Shown one piece after another: positions 1-9,882 of a DNA stretch of 64,000 nt (its first letter is position 1; every line of letters starts with the position of its first letter). The notes under the pieces are model-generated. The model was not told the DNA's origin. It ran no database searches and saw only the letters and a list, made by a program, of their open reading frames with translations. The DNA is from Staphylococcus sp. IVB6240 (GTDB lineage: Bacteria > Bacillota > Bacilli > Staphylococcales > Staphylococcaceae): contig NZ_CP094718.1 of NCBI RefSeq assembly GCF_025558425.1, forward strand, positions 248,001 through 312,000, given 5' to 3'. The translations under genes were made by a program, and so were the position numbers.

Positions 1-279
1 GGTCGCTTACCAGTTGTTAACTTTGCGGCAGGTGGTGTTGCAACGCCACAAGATGCGGCATTGATGATGGAACTTGGTGCGGATGGTGTGTTTGTTGGTT
101 CAGGTATTTTTAAATCAGAGGATCCAGAAACATTTGCTAAGGCGATTGTACAAGCAACAACACATTACCAAGATTATGAATTAATTGGTCGTCTTGCGAA
201 AGATTTAGGTGCGGCAATGAAAGGCTTGGATATCAATCAACTTTCATTAGAAGAACGCATGCAAGAGCGTGGTTGGTAA
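1..279 (+). CDS. pdxS: PdxS, PLP synthase subunit (3' part only)
   Basis: C-terminal 92 residues of the pyridoxal 5'-phosphate synthase lyase subunit; the gene enters from the left edge already in frame. PdxS builds PLP from ribose 5-phosphate, glyceraldehyde 3-phosphate and ammonia, in the cytoplasm, as a dodecamer decorated by PdxT. Visible family motifs are the phosphate-binding FAAGGVATP near the start of the fragment and GSGIFKS around residues 33-39. It ends one base before pdxT starts, the normal pdxST operon arrangement in Firmicutes. Confidence 0.95.
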   Translation, partial: GRLPVVNFAAGGVATPQDAALMMELGADGVFVGSGIFKSEDPETFAKAIVQATTHYQDYELIGRLAKDLGAAMKGLDINQLSLEERMQERGW

Positions 280-280
280 G

Positions 281-838
281 ATGAGAATTGGTGTATTAGC
301 ATTACAAGGGGCTGTTCGTGAGCATATGCGACAAATTGAAGCATGTGGTCACGAGGCGGTCGCTGTGAAGACTGTCGCACAGTTAGAGACGTTAGATGGT
401 TTGGTGATACCAGGTGGTGAGTCTACAACGTTACGTCGTCTGATGACGTTATATGGTTTCAGAGAGGCATTGCGTGAATCTTCACTACCGATGTATGGTA
501 CTTGTGCAGGACTCATCGTGCTTGCAGATGATATTGAAGGCGAAGAAGGGTACTTGAAAAAGTTGAATATTACGGTTGAACGTAATTCATTTGGTCGCCA
601 AGTAGATAGCTTTGAAGCGATGTTAGATATTGAAGGGATTGAACAACCAGTAGAAGGTGTTTTTATCCGTGCGCCACATATCCAATCTGTACGTGAGGGT
701 GTTGCTGTACTTGGTACCATTGATGACAAAATCATTGCGGTACAACAGGGACGTTACTTAGGTGTGTCATTCCATCCAGAATTAACAGAAGATATATCGA
801 TGATGCGTTACTTTATTGAAAAAGTAGTCTCATTATAA
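281..838 (+). CDS. pdxT: PdxT, glutaminase subunit of PLP synthase
   Basis: Class I glutamine amidotransferase of 185 aa that supplies ammonia to PdxS. The nucleophile lies in MYGTCAG (Cys about 75) and the His-Glu pair in SFHPELTED (about 165/167); GGEST near residue 45 is the oxyanion region. ATG 281 is chosen over an in-frame GTG at 269 because it gives the family N-terminus ([10 protein letters not shown]) and sits one base after the pdxS stop, implying translational coupling. Length is normal. Confidence 0.96.
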   Translation: MRIGVLALQGAVREHMRQIEACGHEAVAVKTVAQLETLDGLVIPGGESTTLRRLMTLYGFREALRESSLPMYGTCAGLIVLADDIEGEEGYLKKLNITVERNSFGRQVDSFEAMLDIEGIEQPVEGVFIRAPHIQSVREGVAVLGTIDDKIIAVQQGRYLGVSFHPELTEDISMMRYFIEKVVSL

Positions 839-918
839 TTGAAAAAGTAAAGTTTAAAGCAGGACGTTATCAATGATTGATAAATACTGTTTTAGAAACC
901 GTATCTTTCCATAAGAAA

Positions 919-957
919 AAGCCATTCGAGTTCGATAATGAACTTGAATGGCTTTTG
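919..957. terminator. Bidirectional terminator between pdxT and nupC
   Basis: Inverted repeat of about 15 bp (AAGCCATTCGAGTTC / GAACTTGAATGGCTT, one G-T type mismatch) with A and T runs at its ends, between two converging genes. It can serve both pdxST (+) and nupC (-). Confidence 0.8.
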
Positions 958-963
958 TCATAT

Positions 964-2169
964 TTAAATAAAGAATCCTGCGATTGTTGCAGAGATGAAT
1001 GATACAAGTGTTGCACCGAATAAAAGTTTTAATCCGAAGCGGGCAACAACGTCACCTTTTTCATCGTTTAATGATTTGATAGCACCTGAGATGATACCGA
1101 TTGAGCTGAAGTTGGCAAATGATACTAAGAAGACAGATACAACACCAACAGCGCGTTCTGATAAGCCTTGTACTTTAGCAAGTTCTGTCATTGCAACGAA
1201 CTCATTTGATAATAATTTTGTTGCCATAATTGAACCAGCGTCAACAGCATCGCTCCAAGGAATCCCTGTTAAGAATGCAAGTGGTGCGAAGATGAATCCG
1301 ATTAATGTTTGGAAGTTCCAATCTAATGAACCGCCTGAAACCATTGCGATAATACCGCCTACGATACCATTTAATAATGAGATCAATGCGATATAACCAA
1401 TTAACATAGCACCTACGATTACAGCAACTTTGAAACCATCTAAAATGTATTCCCCTAACATTTCAAAGAATGATTGTTTTTTTTCTTCAGTATCGATTAA
1501 TAACTTATCATTCTCTTCATCTACTTTATATGGATTGATAATAGATGCGATGATGAAACCGCCGAATAAGTTTAAGACAACGGCTGTTACTACATATTCC
1601 GGTTTAATCATTGTGAAGTATGCCCCAACGATTGACGCAGAAACTGTTGACATAGCTGATGCTGTTAATGTGTATAAACGGTGTTTTGGAATGAATGGCA
1701 GTTGTTTTTTCAATGAAATGAATACTTCAGATTGTCCCAAGATAGCTGAAGCAACTGCGTTATAAGACTCTAAACGTCCCATTCCGTTTACTTTTGAGAT
1801 TAAGAAACCAAGTACATTAATGATGACTGGTAAAATTTTTAAGTATTGTAAAATACCGATTAATGCTGAAATGAATACGATCGGTAATAAAACGTTAATG
1901 AAGAAAGTTGATTCGCCTTCGTTCATTAAACCACCGAATACAAAGTTAATCCCTTCTGCTGCTTGTTTAAGCAAGTATCCAAATCCGGCAGCGACACCAC
2001 CGACAATTTTAATCCCAATGCTCGTTTTGAGTAAGAAAAAGGCTAAAACGACTTGGATAGCAAGCATAAGACCAATGTATTGCCAGCGAACATTCTTTCT
2101 GTCTGAACTTGCAACTAGCGCAAGGGCTAAGAAAACAAGGATGCCGACAATCCCAATAATAATATGCAT
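964..2169 (-). CDS. nupC: NupC-family concentrative nucleoside transporter
   Basis: Integral membrane symporter (CNT family, 401 aa) expected to import nucleosides with protons or sodium. The protein is almost wholly hydrophobic, with a gate/core region containing GQSEVF (about residues 143-148) and SFANFSSIGI near residue 350, both typical of the CNT family. The start ATG follows an AGAGGTG ribosome site. It lies alone, converging on pdxT and divergent from ctsR. Substrate specificity (pyrimidine or purine) cannot be decided from sequence. Confidence 0.9.
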   Translation of the reverse strand: MHIIIGIVGILVFLALALVASSDRKNVRWQYIGLMLAIQVVLAFFLLKTSIGIKIVGGVAAGFGYLLKQAAEGINFVFGGLMNEGESTFFINVLLPIVFISALIGILQYLKILPVIINVLGFLISKVNGMGRLESYNAVASAILGQSEVFISLKKQLPFIPKHRLYTLTASAMSTVSASIVGAYFTMIKPEYVVTAVVLNLFGGFIIASIINPYKVDEENDKLLIDTEEKKQSFFEMLGEYILDGFKVAVIVGAMLIGYIALISLLNGIVGGIIAMVSGGSLDWNFQTLIGFIFAPLAFLTGIPWSDAVDAGSIMATKLLSNEFVAMTELAKVQGLSERAVGVVSVFLVSFANFSSIGIISGAIKSLNDEKGDVVARFGLKLLFGATLVSFISATIAGFFI

Positions 2170-2274
2170 GTATTACACCTCTAATTCAAATTTATTATTT
2201 TTTTCACTAACTCTATAATACAACATAAATGTAAGCATTAACATGACAAAATTAAGAAATAAAAAACATATTGT

Positions 2275-2303
2275 TTGAAAAAGGTCAAAGTTGGTCATAT
2301 AAT
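2275..2303 (+). promoter_or_regulatory. SigA promoter of the ctsR operon
   Basis: TTGAAA (2275-2280), 17-bp spacer, perfect TATAAT (2298-2303), about 30 bp before the ctsR start. The first CtsR box fills the spacer, so repressor binding would block polymerase directly. Confidence 0.85.
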
Positions 2304-2323
2304 ATAGTCAAAGATGGTCAAAA
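2282..2323 (+). promoter_or_regulatory. Tandem CtsR operators
   Basis: Two matches to the CtsR heptad direct repeat (A/GGTCAAA-NAN-A/GGTCAAA): one at 2282-2299 between the -35 and -10, reading GGTCAAA-gtt-GGTCAta, and one at 2306-2323 just downstream of the -10, reading aGTCAAA-gat-GGTCAAA. This implies negative autoregulation of the whole clpC operon, as known for CtsR in Firmicutes. Confidence 0.85.
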
Positions 2324-2334
2324 GGGGTGATATG

Positions 2335-2796
2335 ATGCACAATATGTCAGATATTATAGAGCAATACATTAAGCAATTGTTTGAAGAGGCACAGGCGGAT
2401 GTTGTGGAAATACAACGTGCGAATATTGCCGAACGTTTTGATTGCGTACCATCTCAGCTCAATTATGTAATAAAGACAAGATTTACGAATGAACACGGTT
2501 ATGAAATAGAAAGTAAACGTGGTGGCGGTGGTTATATTCGTATCACTAAGATTGAAACGAAAGATCACGCCAACTACATTAAACACTTGATGTCACTGAT
2601 TGGTACATCGTTATCGCAACAGCAAGCTTACTATATTATAGATGGCTTGTTAGAGAATGACTTAATTTCAGAGCGTGAAGCGAAAATGATTGCAGCAGTG
2701 ATTGATCGTGAAACATTGAAATTAGATGTGGCTGCACGTGATATTATTCGTGCCAATATCATGAAACGATTGTTACCAGTGATTAATTATTATTAA
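2335..2796 (+). CDS. ctsR: CtsR, heat-shock transcriptional repressor
   Basis: Repressor of class III heat-shock genes (clpC operon, clpP, clpB), 153 aa. The N-terminal winged helix-turn-helix includes [13 protein letters not shown] and the glycine-rich GGGG wing (about residues 61-64), where heat is sensed in the family; the C-terminal part carries dimerisation helices and McsB-dependent control. ATG 2335 ([12 protein letters not shown]) is preferred to GTG-frame extensions and ATG 2332 because of the AAAGGGG ribosome site at 2321-2327 and the conserved N-terminus. First gene of ctsR-mcsA-mcsB-clpC. Confidence 0.97.
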   Translation: MHNMSDIIEQYIKQLFEEAQADVVEIQRANIAERFDCVPSQLNYVIKTRFTNEHGYEIESKRGGGGYIRITKIETKDHANYIKHLMSLIGTSLSQQQAYYIIDGLLENDLISEREAKMIAAVIDRETLKLDVAARDIIRANIMKRLLPVINYY

Positions 2797-2816
2797 AGGT
2801 GAGAAGGTGATGCGTC

Positions 2817-3353
2817 ATGTATCGTCATGAAGAAGAGCAACAATTGAAAAAAGCAAATTCACATAAAGAAACGGACATTCATCTGTCTCAAGATCATTCA
2901 CATGGACATTCAGATGCACAGTGGCATGAAGGTGATGATGTAGAAGGTACATTTGTCATTCAGCAAATCTTACAACATCTTGCAGCAAAACACGGTATTA
3001 ATGTAGATCAAATGATGTATCGTGAAGAAAAGCGCTGTCCAACTTGTCAGATGACATTAAAGGATATCGCACACGTTGGTAAGTTTGGATGCAGAGATTG
3101 TTATGACACATTTCGTGATGATGTGGCTGATATTGTACGCCGTGTACAAGGGGGTCACTTGGAGCATTCGGGTAAGTATCCGAAGTCATCACATAACAAA
3201 CGTTTATTAAGACGTCAAATTGAAGAAAAGCGTGCCCACTTAGAAAAACTCGTTGCACAACAAGCTTTTGAAGAAGCGGCTGTTGTCCGTGACGAAATCC
3301 AAGCATTAGAAGAAACGAAACAAAGCGAGGTGTTGAGACAAGATGACGAATGA
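2817..3353 (+). CDS. mcsA: McsA, McsB activator, N-terminal cysteine pairs absent
   Basis: Adaptor that activates the arginine kinase McsB and links it to ClpC/CtsR; 178 aa. The central part keeps one pair of CXXC motifs (CPTC 74-77, CRDC 92-95), and a C-terminal UVR-like helix ([18 protein letters not shown]) is intact. The N-terminal 40 residues, which in Bacillus and S. aureus McsA hold two further CXXC motifs, contain no cysteine and instead seven histidines (HSHGH near 27-31). No alternative frame upstream supplies the missing cysteines. Overlaps mcsB by 11 bp. Confidence 0.93.
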   Translation: MYRHEEEQQLKKANSHKETDIHLSQDHSHGHSDAQWHEGDDVEGTFVIQQILQHLAAKHGINVDQMMYREEKRCPTCQMTLKDIAHVGKFGCRDCYDTFRDDVADIVRRVQGGHLEHSGKYPKSSHNKRLLRRQIEEKRAHLEKLVAQQAFEEAAVVRDEIQALEETKQSEVLRQDDE

Positions 3354-4344
3354 ATATGATGCACCGTTGCAAAATGAACAACAGGAAGTTCTTCAACCAG
3401 TCGTTATGTCTTCACGCATTCGCTTAGCACGTAACCTTGAAAATTACGTTCATCCTTTGATGTTTCCTAATGAAGATGAAGGACATCGTGTCGTGAATGA
3501 GGTACAAGATGCACTCACAGATTTAAAAGTGAAACGATTATCTGATATGGATCAACAAAGTGCCTATAAGCTTGTAGCAAAGCATTTGATCAGTCCAGAA
3601 CTCACAAAACAGCCCGCTGCGGCAGTTTTGTTGAATGACGATGAAACAGTGAGTGTCATGGTTAATGAGGAAGACCATGTACGCATCCAAGTAATGGGCA
3701 ATGACTTAGCACTAGATGACCTGTATCAACGTGCATCAGATATTGATGATCAGCTAGACGCAGAGGTTGATATTAGCTATGATGAGACGCTTGGCTATTT
3801 GACAACTTGCCCAACAAATATTGGAACAGGTATGCGTGCTAGTGTGATGTTACACCTTCCTGCCTTATCCATTATGAAACGCATGAACCGTATTGCCCAA
3901 TCCATCAACCGTTTTGGCTTTACGATTCGTGGTATTTATGGTGAGGGGTCACAAGTGTATGGTCATGTGTACCAAGTGTCGAATCAGCTCACACTTGGTA
4001 AGTCAGAAGAAGAGATTATTGAGGCATTAACAGAGTTGGTGTCACAAATTATTAATGAAGAATTAGAAGAACGCCAACGCTTGTTAGCACACAAGGAGAA
4101 TGAGACGCTAGATCGCATTTACCGTTCTCTCGGTATTTTAAAATATGCTCGCCGTATTTCTGTAGAAGAGGCGTCTTATCGTTTGAGCGATATTAAGCTA
4201 GGTATTGATCTCGGTGTGTTAGATATGCCGGAATTTGATTTTAATGCAATGATGATTGCGATACAATCACCATTTTTAATAGATGAGGAAACAGCGCATC
4301 CAATCGAAGCAAAACGCGCATATATTTTAAGACAGTATTTATAA
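3343..4344 (+). CDS. mcsB: McsB, protein-arginine kinase
   Basis: Phosphagen-kinase-fold enzyme (333 aa) that phosphorylates arginine residues, marking proteins for ClpC-ClpP and inactivating CtsR. The N-terminal [13 protein letters not shown]-binding arginines, the NEEDH loop and [10 protein letters not shown] with the conserved catalytic-site cysteine are all present. The C-terminal half carries the pArg-binding/dimer region. Start ATG lies inside mcsA, so the two are probably coupled. Nothing appears missing. Confidence 0.96.
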   Translation: MTNEYDAPLQNEQQEVLQPVVMSSRIRLARNLENYVHPLMFPNEDEGHRVVNEVQDALTDLKVKRLSDMDQQSAYKLVAKHLISPELTKQPAAAVLLNDDETVSVMVNEEDHVRIQVMGNDLALDDLYQRASDIDDQLDAEVDISYDETLGYLTTCPTNIGTGMRASVMLHLPALSIMKRMNRIAQSINRFGFTIRGIYGEGSQVYGHVYQVSNQLTLGKSEEEIIEALTELVSQIINEELEERQRLLAHKENETLDRIYRSLGILKYARRISVEEASYRLSDIKLGIDLGVLDMPEFDFNAMMIAIQSPFLIDEETAHPIEAKRAYILRQYL

Positions 4345-4360
4345 AATTGGAGGTTAACTT

Positions 4361-6808
4361 ATGTTATTTGGTAGATTAACAGAACGTGCACAACGTGTAT
4401 TAGCACATGCACAAGAAGAAGCAATTCGATTCAATCATTCGAATATTGGAACAGAACATTTATTATTAGGTTTAATGAAGGAACCAGAAGGCATTGCAGC
4501 AAAAGTATTAGAAAGCTTTGATATTACTGAAGAAAAAGTAGTCAATGAAGTTGAAAAATTGATTGGTCACGGACAAGAACACATCGGTACATTGCACTAT
4601 ACACCACGTGCAAAAAAAGTCATTGAACTATCAATGGATGAAGCACGTAAACTTCAACACAACTTTGTTGGAACAGAACACATCTTACTTGGATTAATTC
4701 GTGAAAATGAAGGTGTCGCAGCACGTGTATTTGCGAACTTAGATTTAAATATTACAAAAGCACGCGCACAAGTTGTTAAAGCACTTGGTAGCCCAGAAAT
4801 GGCATCAAATAATGGTCAAGTTTCTAAATCAGACAATACACCAACATTAGATAGTTTAGCACGTGACTTAACAGTGATTGCTAAAGATGGCACATTAGAT
4901 CCTGTTGTGGGGCGTAGCAAAGAAATTACACGTGTGATTGAAGTATTAAGTCGTCGTACGAAAAATAACCCAGTATTAATTGGTGAACCAGGTGTTGGTA
5001 AAACAGCGATTGCAGAAGGATTAGCACAAGCAATTGTTAACAACGAAGTACCTGAAACATTAAAAGGTAAACGCGTCATGTCATTAGATATGGGGACAGT
5101 GGTAGCAGGTACAAAATACCGTGGTGAATTTGAAGAACGCTTGAAAAAAGTAATGGAAGAAATTCATCAAGCGGGCAATGTCATTCTCTTTATCGATGAA
5201 TTACACACATTGATTGGTGCAGGTGGTGCAGAAGGTGCAATCGATGCATCAAACATTTTAAAACCAGCTTTAGCACGTGGAGAAATCCAATGCATTGGTG
5301 CAACAACATTAGATGAATACCGTAAGCATATCGAAAAAGATGCAGCGCTTGAGCGTCGTTTCCAACCTGTACAAGTAGACGAACCAAGTGTTGAAGATAC
5401 CATTTCAATCTTAAAAGGATTAAGAGATCGTTATGAAGCGCATCACAGCATTAACATTTCTGATGAAGCAATCGAAGCAGCAGCGAAGTTAAGTGACCGT
5501 TATGTTCAAGACCGTTTCTTACCAGACAAAGCGATTGACTTAATCGATGAAGCAAGTTCAAAAGTACGCTTAAGACATCATACAACACCAACGAACTTAA
5601 AAGATCTTGAGCAACAAATTGAACAAGTGAAAAATGAAAAAGATGCGGCAGTTCATGCGCAAGAATTTGAAAATGCAGCTAACTTACGTGATAAACAAAC
5701 AAAATTAGAATCACAATATGAAGCGGCAAAAAATGAATGGAAAAATAATCAAGGTGAGCAGCATACAAAACTTGTAGCGGATGATATTTCAGAAGTAATC
5801 GCAGGTTGGACAGGCATTCCGTTAACACGATTGAATGAAACGGAATCTGATCGTTTACTCAACCTTGAAGAAACATTACATGAGCGTGTCATTGGTCAAA
5901 AAGATGCCGTGACTTCAATTTCTAAAGCGGTACGTCGTGCACGTGCAGGACTTAAAGATCCAAAACGTCCAATCGGTAGCTTTATCTTCTTAGGACCAAC
6001 AGGTGTTGGTAAAACTGAACTCGCACGTGCTCTTGCTGAATCTATGTTCGGTGAAGAAGATGCGATGATTCGTGTTGATATGAGTGAATACATGGAGAAA
6101 CATGCTGTGAGTCGTTTAGTCGGAGCACCTCCTGGATATGTAGGTCATGATGACGGAGGTCAATTGACAGAAAAAGTACGTCGCAAACCTTACTCAGTTA
6201 TTTTATTTGATGAAATTGAAAAAGCACATCCAGATATTTTCAACGTATTATTACAAGTACTAGATGATGGTCATTTAACAGATACAAAAGGTCGCCGTGT
6301 TGATTTTAGAAACACAGTGATTATCATGACTTCTAACGTTGGGGCACAAGAATTACAAGATCAACGTTTTGCAGGTTTTGGTGGCAAATCAGAAGGCAGC
6401 GACTATGAAACAATTCGAAATACAATGATGAAGAGTCTTAAAAATGCCTTCCGTCCAGAGTTCTTAAACCGTGTAGATGATATTATCGTCTTCCACAAAT
6501 TGGATAAAGACGAATTAAAAGAAATCGTTACAAAAATGGTAAATCAATTAACAAAACGCTTATCTGAACAAAATATTCATGTAAGTGTGACAGAAGCAGC
6601 AAAAGAAAAAATTGCAGCTGAAGGTTATGACCCGGAATATGGTGCACGTCCACTCGTTCGTGCAATCCAAAAAACAGTAGAAGACAACTTAAGTGAATTA
6701 ATTCTTGAAGGAAAAGAATTAGATGGTAAATTGGTAACAGTTGATTACGATGGTGAAACATTCCAATACAATGTAACAGAACGTGAATCAGCAGAGCCAA
6801 CAGCATAA
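4361..6808 (+). CDS. clpC: ClpC, AAA+ unfoldase
   Basis: Hsp100 ATPase (815 aa) that unfolds substrates for ClpP. Two Clp-N repeats occupy about residues 1-145; AAA module 1 has Walker A GEPGVGKT (about 208-215) and Walker B FIDELH; a UVR-type middle domain lies near 425-455; AAA module 2 has GPTGVGKTE (about 545-553) and FDEIEKAH; the D2-small domain ends with [13 protein letters not shown] 4361 follows a GGAGG site. Last gene of the CtsR operon, closed by a strong terminator. Confidence 0.97.
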   Translation: MLFGRLTERAQRVLAHAQEEAIRFNHSNIGTEHLLLGLMKEPEGIAAKVLESFDITEEKVVNEVEKLIGHGQEHIGTLHYTPRAKKVIELSMDEARKLQHNFVGTEHILLGLIRENEGVAARVFANLDLNITKARAQVVKALGSPEMASNNGQVSKSDNTPTLDSLARDLTVIAKDGTLDPVVGRSKEITRVIEVLSRRTKNNPVLIGEPGVGKTAIAEGLAQAIVNNEVPETLKGKRVMSLDMGTVVAGTKYRGEFEERLKKVMEEIHQAGNVILFIDELHTLIGAGGAEGAIDASNILKPALARGEIQCIGATTLDEYRKHIEKDAALERRFQPVQVDEPSVEDTISILKGLRDRYEAHHSINISDEAIEAAAKLSDRYVQDRFLPDKAIDLIDEASSKVRLRHHTTPTNLKDLEQQIEQVKNEKDAAVHAQEFENAANLRDKQTKLESQYEAAKNEWKNNQGEQHTKLVADDISEVIAGWTGIPLTRLNETESDRLLNLEETLHERVIGQKDAVTSISKAVRRARAGLKDPKRPIGSFIFLGPTGVGKTELARALAESMFGEEDAMIRVDMSEYMEKHAVSRLVGAPPGYVGHDDGGQLTEKVRRKPYSVILFDEIEKAHPDIFNVLLQVLDDGHLTDTKGRRVDFRNTVIIMTSNVGAQELQDQRFAGFGGKSEGSDYETIRNTMMKSLKNAFRPEFLNRVDDIIVFHKLDKDELKEIVTKMVNQLTKRLSEQNIHVSVTEAAKEKIAAEGYDPEYGARPLVRAIQKTVEDNLSELILEGKELDGKLVTVDYDGETFQYNVTERESAEPTA

Positions 6809-6817
6809 TATATGTTT

Positions 6818-6873
6818 AAAGATTGAGATGGCGGAACCTTTTAATATAGAGGTTTCGTGCTCAATCTTTTTTT
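6818..6873 (+). terminator. Terminator of the ctsR-clpC operon
   Basis: Stem AAAGATTGAG / CTCAATCTTT with an inner AACCT / AGGTT stem, followed by eight T. Ten bases after the clpC stop. Confidence 0.88.
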
Positions 6874-6899
6874 TGTTTAAATGTATGATAGTGTCGCCG

Positions 6900-6928
6900 T
6901 TGTCAAGTAACGGTCACCAGTATAAAAT
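6900..6928 (+). promoter_or_regulatory. Probable radA promoter
   Basis: TTGTCA (6900-6905), 17-bp spacer, TAAAAT (6923-6928), 36 bp before the radA start and after the clpC terminator. No CtsR box is seen here. Confidence 0.6.
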
Positions 6929-6964
6929 AGATGAGGAGATAAAAGAGATGGAGGTGTTATCGGT

Positions 6965-8326
6965 ATGGCGAAAAAGAAAGTAACCTTTGAATGTACAGCG
7001 TGTGGTTATCAATCTCCCAAGTGGATGGGTAAGTGCCCAAATTGTGGCGCATGGAATAGTATGGAAGAGACGATTGAACAGAAGACAACGAGTGCGAAAC
7101 ATGGTGTACGCTCTGAATCAACAGCAAAAGTTCAAAAATTGAATGATGTGAAACAAGAACAAGCACCTCGTATTTTGACGAAAAGTCGAGAATTAAATCG
7201 TGTATTAGGTGGGGGCATTGTCCAGGGGTCACTTGTATTAATCGGTGGTGATCCAGGAATTGGGAAATCAACCTTGTTATTACAAATGTGTGCGTCATTA
7301 TCTAAAGAACGTAAGATTCTGTATATCACAGGTGAGGAATCATTAAACCAAACAAAATTGCGCGCAGATCGTTTAGAAGAAGATGCGAGTGCTTTAAATG
7401 TTTTTGCGGAAACGAATTTAGAAATTATTCATGAAGCCGTGAAAAAATTAGAGCCAGAGTTGATTGTTGTCGACTCGATTCAAACGATTTTTCATCCAGA
7501 TATTACATCAGCGCCAGGGTCAGTGTCACAAGTACGAGAGAGTACACAAAGTTTGATGCATATTGCTAAACAAATGAATGTGGCGACATTTATTGTAGGT
7601 CATGTGACAAAAGAAGGTCAGATTGCAGGGCCACGTTTGTTAGAACATATGGTAGATACTGTTCTCTATTTTGAAGGGGACGAGCATCATGCGTATCGTA
7701 TTTTACGCGCGGTGAAAAACCGTTTTGGTTCTACAAATGAAATGGGCATTTTTGAAATGAAACAGTCAGGGTTACATAGCGTTGTGAATCCATCAGAAAT
7801 GTTTCTGGAAGAGCGCTCATCTAATGTGCCAGGATCGACAATTGTTGCTACGATTGAGGGGACACGCCCATTATTAATTGAAGTTCAAGCACTTGTTACA
7901 CCAACTACCTTCAACAACCCACGTCGTATGGCAACGGGGATCGACCATAATCGCTTAAGCTTGTTAATGGCTGTGCTAGAGAAGAAAGAAGGCTACTTGT
8001 TACAACAGCAAGATGCCTATATTAAAGTGGCAGGGGGCGTGAAATTAACAGAGCCTGCTGTCGACTTAGGGATTATTATCGCGACAGCAACAAGTTTCAA
8101 AGATCGTGCTGTAGATGGTTTGGATTGCTTTGTAGGCGAAGTGGGGCTTACAGGGGAAGTGCGACGTGTGTCACGTATTGAACAACGTGTGCAAGAAGCA
8201 GCTAAGTTGGGATTTAAACGTGTCATTATTCCTCAAACAAATATCGGGGGATGGACGTTCCCTGAAGGTATTGAAGTAATTGGTGTCACGTCGGTACATG
8301 AAGCATTGAAATATGCGTTGAAATGA
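6965..8326 (+). CDS. radA: RadA (Sms), DNA repair and recombination ATPase
   Basis: Branch-migration helicase-like protein of 453 aa acting in recombination. An N-terminal four-cysteine zinc finger (C10, C13, C24, C27), RecA-like core with Walker [10 protein letters not shown] (94-102), the RadA-specific KNRFG motif (about 251-255) and a C-terminal Lon-protease-like domain are all seen. Downstream, ispD follows after 43 bp. The disA and yacL genes found here in Bacillus, and the yacL-like PIN/TRAM gene I recall here in S. aureus, are absent. Confidence 0.96.
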   Translation: MAKKKVTFECTACGYQSPKWMGKCPNCGAWNSMEETIEQKTTSAKHGVRSESTAKVQKLNDVKQEQAPRILTKSRELNRVLGGGIVQGSLVLIGGDPGIGKSTLLLQMCASLSKERKILYITGEESLNQTKLRADRLEEDASALNVFAETNLEIIHEAVKKLEPELIVVDSIQTIFHPDITSAPGSVSQVRESTQSLMHIAKQMNVATFIVGHVTKEGQIAGPRLLEHMVDTVLYFEGDEHHAYRILRAVKNRFGSTNEMGIFEMKQSGLHSVVNPSEMFLEERSSNVPGSTIVATIEGTRPLLIEVQALVTPTTFNNPRRMATGIDHNRLSLLMAVLEKKEGYLLQQQDAYIKVAGGVKLTEPAVDLGIIIATATSFKDRAVDGLDCFVGEVGLTGEVRRVSRIEQRVQEAAKLGFKRVIIPQTNIGGWTFPEGIEVIGVTSVHEALKYALK

Positions 8327-8369
8327 TAAAAATCAGACATAGCAATAAAATAAAAAGGTGGCTAAGTGA

Positions 8370-9068
8370 ATGACAGATTATCATGTGATTATCCCAGCGG
8401 CTGGTAAAGGGACGCGTATGGGACGTACGTATAATAAATTACTTATTGAAATTTCACAGCAAACGATCATTGAACATACTGTCCATGTGTTCCAACAAGA
8501 TCCAGCTTGTAAAGGCATATATCTTGCTGTTCAACCTGAGGATCAACAGATATTGACAACGCGCCTTGCATGCTTTGATAAAGTAAAGGGATTCATCGAG
8601 GGTGGTCGAGAGCGTCAAGAAAGCATTCATAAAGTTATTGATCAATTAGAACTGCCGGGTGAGGATGTTGTATTAGTACATGATGGTGCACGTCCATTTA
8701 TCACACAATCAGCAATTCATGACCTCGCAGATGCAATACATACACACGGTGCAGCAGTGATTGGTGTGAAAGCCAAAGATACAATTAAAGTCGTTCGTGA
8801 TCAATTCGTGACTGAGACGTTAGATCGCAATTATTTGTGGCAAGTACAAACGCCACAGGGTGCCACTTATCAAGTATTAAAAGATGCATATGATCAGGCA
8901 CGTACAAAAGGTATTGTTGGTACAGATGATGCCTCTCTACTTGAGTATGCAGGACATTCAGTATTTATGGTAGAAGGCAATTACGATAATATTAAAGTAA
9001 CAACAGAAGAAGATTTAACAAATGCACAGGCAATTATTGAAAAAAGGAGTGGCATAGATCATGTTTAG
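8370..9068 (+). CDS. ispD: IspD, MEP cytidylyltransferase
   Basis: 2-C-methyl-D-erythritol 4-phosphate cytidylyltransferase (232 aa), third step of the non-mevalonate isoprenoid pathway. Nucleotide-binding [12 protein letters not shown] (8-19), [21 protein letters not shown] and GTDDASLLE motifs are present. The related TarI ribitol-phosphate enzyme is an alternative for staphylococcal homologues, but the 8-bp overlap with ispF makes IspD secure. Start ATG follows an AAGGTGG site. Confidence 0.95.
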   Translation: MTDYHVIIPAAGKGTRMGRTYNKLLIEISQQTIIEHTVHVFQQDPACKGIYLAVQPEDQQILTTRLACFDKVKGFIEGGRERQESIHKVIDQLELPGEDVVLVHDGARPFITQSAIHDLADAIHTHGAAVIGVKAKDTIKVVRDQFVTETLDRNYLWQVQTPQGATYQVLKDAYDQARTKGIVGTDDASLLEYAGHSVFMVEGNYDNIKVTTEEDLTNAQAIIEKRSGIDHV

Positions 9069-9543
9069 AGTAGGGTTAGGATACGATGTCCATGCTTTTG
9101 ATGAAACACGACCTCTCATTATTGGAGGAATTGAAGTTCCACATACACATGGACTTAAAGGACATAGCGATGCCGATGTTTTGTTACACGCAATAACAGA
9201 TGCAATGTTAGGTGCATGTGCGCTTGGAGATATTGGTAAATTATTTCCAGATACGGATATGGCCTTCAAAGATGCCGATTCAAAAGTATTATTAAAAGAA
9301 GCATATAAAGAAGTAAAAGCATTAGGCTATGTCATTAATAATGTAGATGCAACCATTATTGCAGAGCGACCAAAATTCCGTCCACACATCGATACAATGC
9401 GTCAAGTGATTGCGGATTTATTTGAAATCGGTATTGAATGGGTCAATGTGAAAGCAACGACAAGTGAAAAACTTGGATTTACAGGTCGCCAAGAAGGTAT
9501 TGCAGCACAAGCCATTGTTTCAGTTGTACAAAAACAGGGGTAA
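9061..9543 (+). CDS. ispF: IspF, MEcPP synthase
   Basis: 2-C-methyl-D-erythritol 2,4-cyclodiphosphate synthase (160 aa), fifth step of the MEP pathway; a zinc-dependent trimer. GYDVHAF carries the Asp and His metal ligands, [15 protein letters not shown] the third ligand region, and the C-terminal [18 protein letters not shown] the CDP-binding loop. Overlaps ispD. Its presence shows that this organism uses the MEP route, unlike most staphylococci. Confidence 0.96.
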   Translation: MFRVGLGYDVHAFDETRPLIIGGIEVPHTHGLKGHSDADVLLHAITDAMLGACALGDIGKLFPDTDMAFKDADSKVLLKEAYKEVKALGYVINNVDATIIAERPKFRPHIDTMRQVIADLFEIGIEWVNVKATTSEKLGFTGRQEGIAAQAIVSVVQKQG

Positions 9544-9610
9544 AAGGTGAGCGTAGTTGACTTAAAATCAAAAGATGTCAGTGTTCAAGGAGCAGGTTTT
9601 TCAGAAAAAT

Positions 9611-9840
9611 AGGGAGTATTACAGAAAACATAAACATTCCCTGTAAAGGTGATTAGATATGTGACAAGTCTTAAAAGACACGAACGCATATCAATCAACT
9701 ACTACACGTAATTCGACAAAATCAAAAAGCAATTTTTCTCATTGTTCTGATTCTGCTCAAATCCAAAGCGCTTCCCTCATACCTCATAAGCACTACGATG
9801 AAATCTTTGTTAAAACATGAGATTTCTGTAGTGTTCCCGT
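9611..9840. repeat. Mosaic intergenic repeat, copy 1
   Basis: The 339 bp between ispF and gltX hold no convincing gene. Positions 9611-9710 match 61038-61155 (shared core: AAAGRTGATTAGATRTGTGA and CATATCAATCARCTACT). Positions 9717-9780, inverted, match 46340-46400 (GGATTTGAGCAGAA). The end forms a hairpin CACTAC..GAAATCT / AGATTTC..GTAGTG (9791-9833), which may terminate ispDF transcripts just before the gltX promoter. Confidence 0.75.
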
Positions 9841-9848
9841 GTTATAAT
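9840..9848 (+). promoter_or_regulatory. Extended -10 promoter of gltX
   Basis: TGT-TATAAT at 9840-9848, 34 bp before the gltX start; no good -35, consistent with an extended -10 promoter. It abuts the hairpin of repeat copy 1. Confidence 0.6.
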
Positions 9849-9882
9849 ATAAAAATTGAAGATAAAAACAGGAGTGAATACG

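Noticed and set aside
995..2218. Plus-strand frames opposite nupC
   Set aside because: The minus-strand frame encodes a full CNT transporter; the others are shadows.
4816..5408. Antisense frames inside clpC, and similar long shadows in rpoB, rpoC, fusA and tuf
   Set aside because: Opposite-strand frames in strongly codon-biased genes; no ribosome sites or homology.
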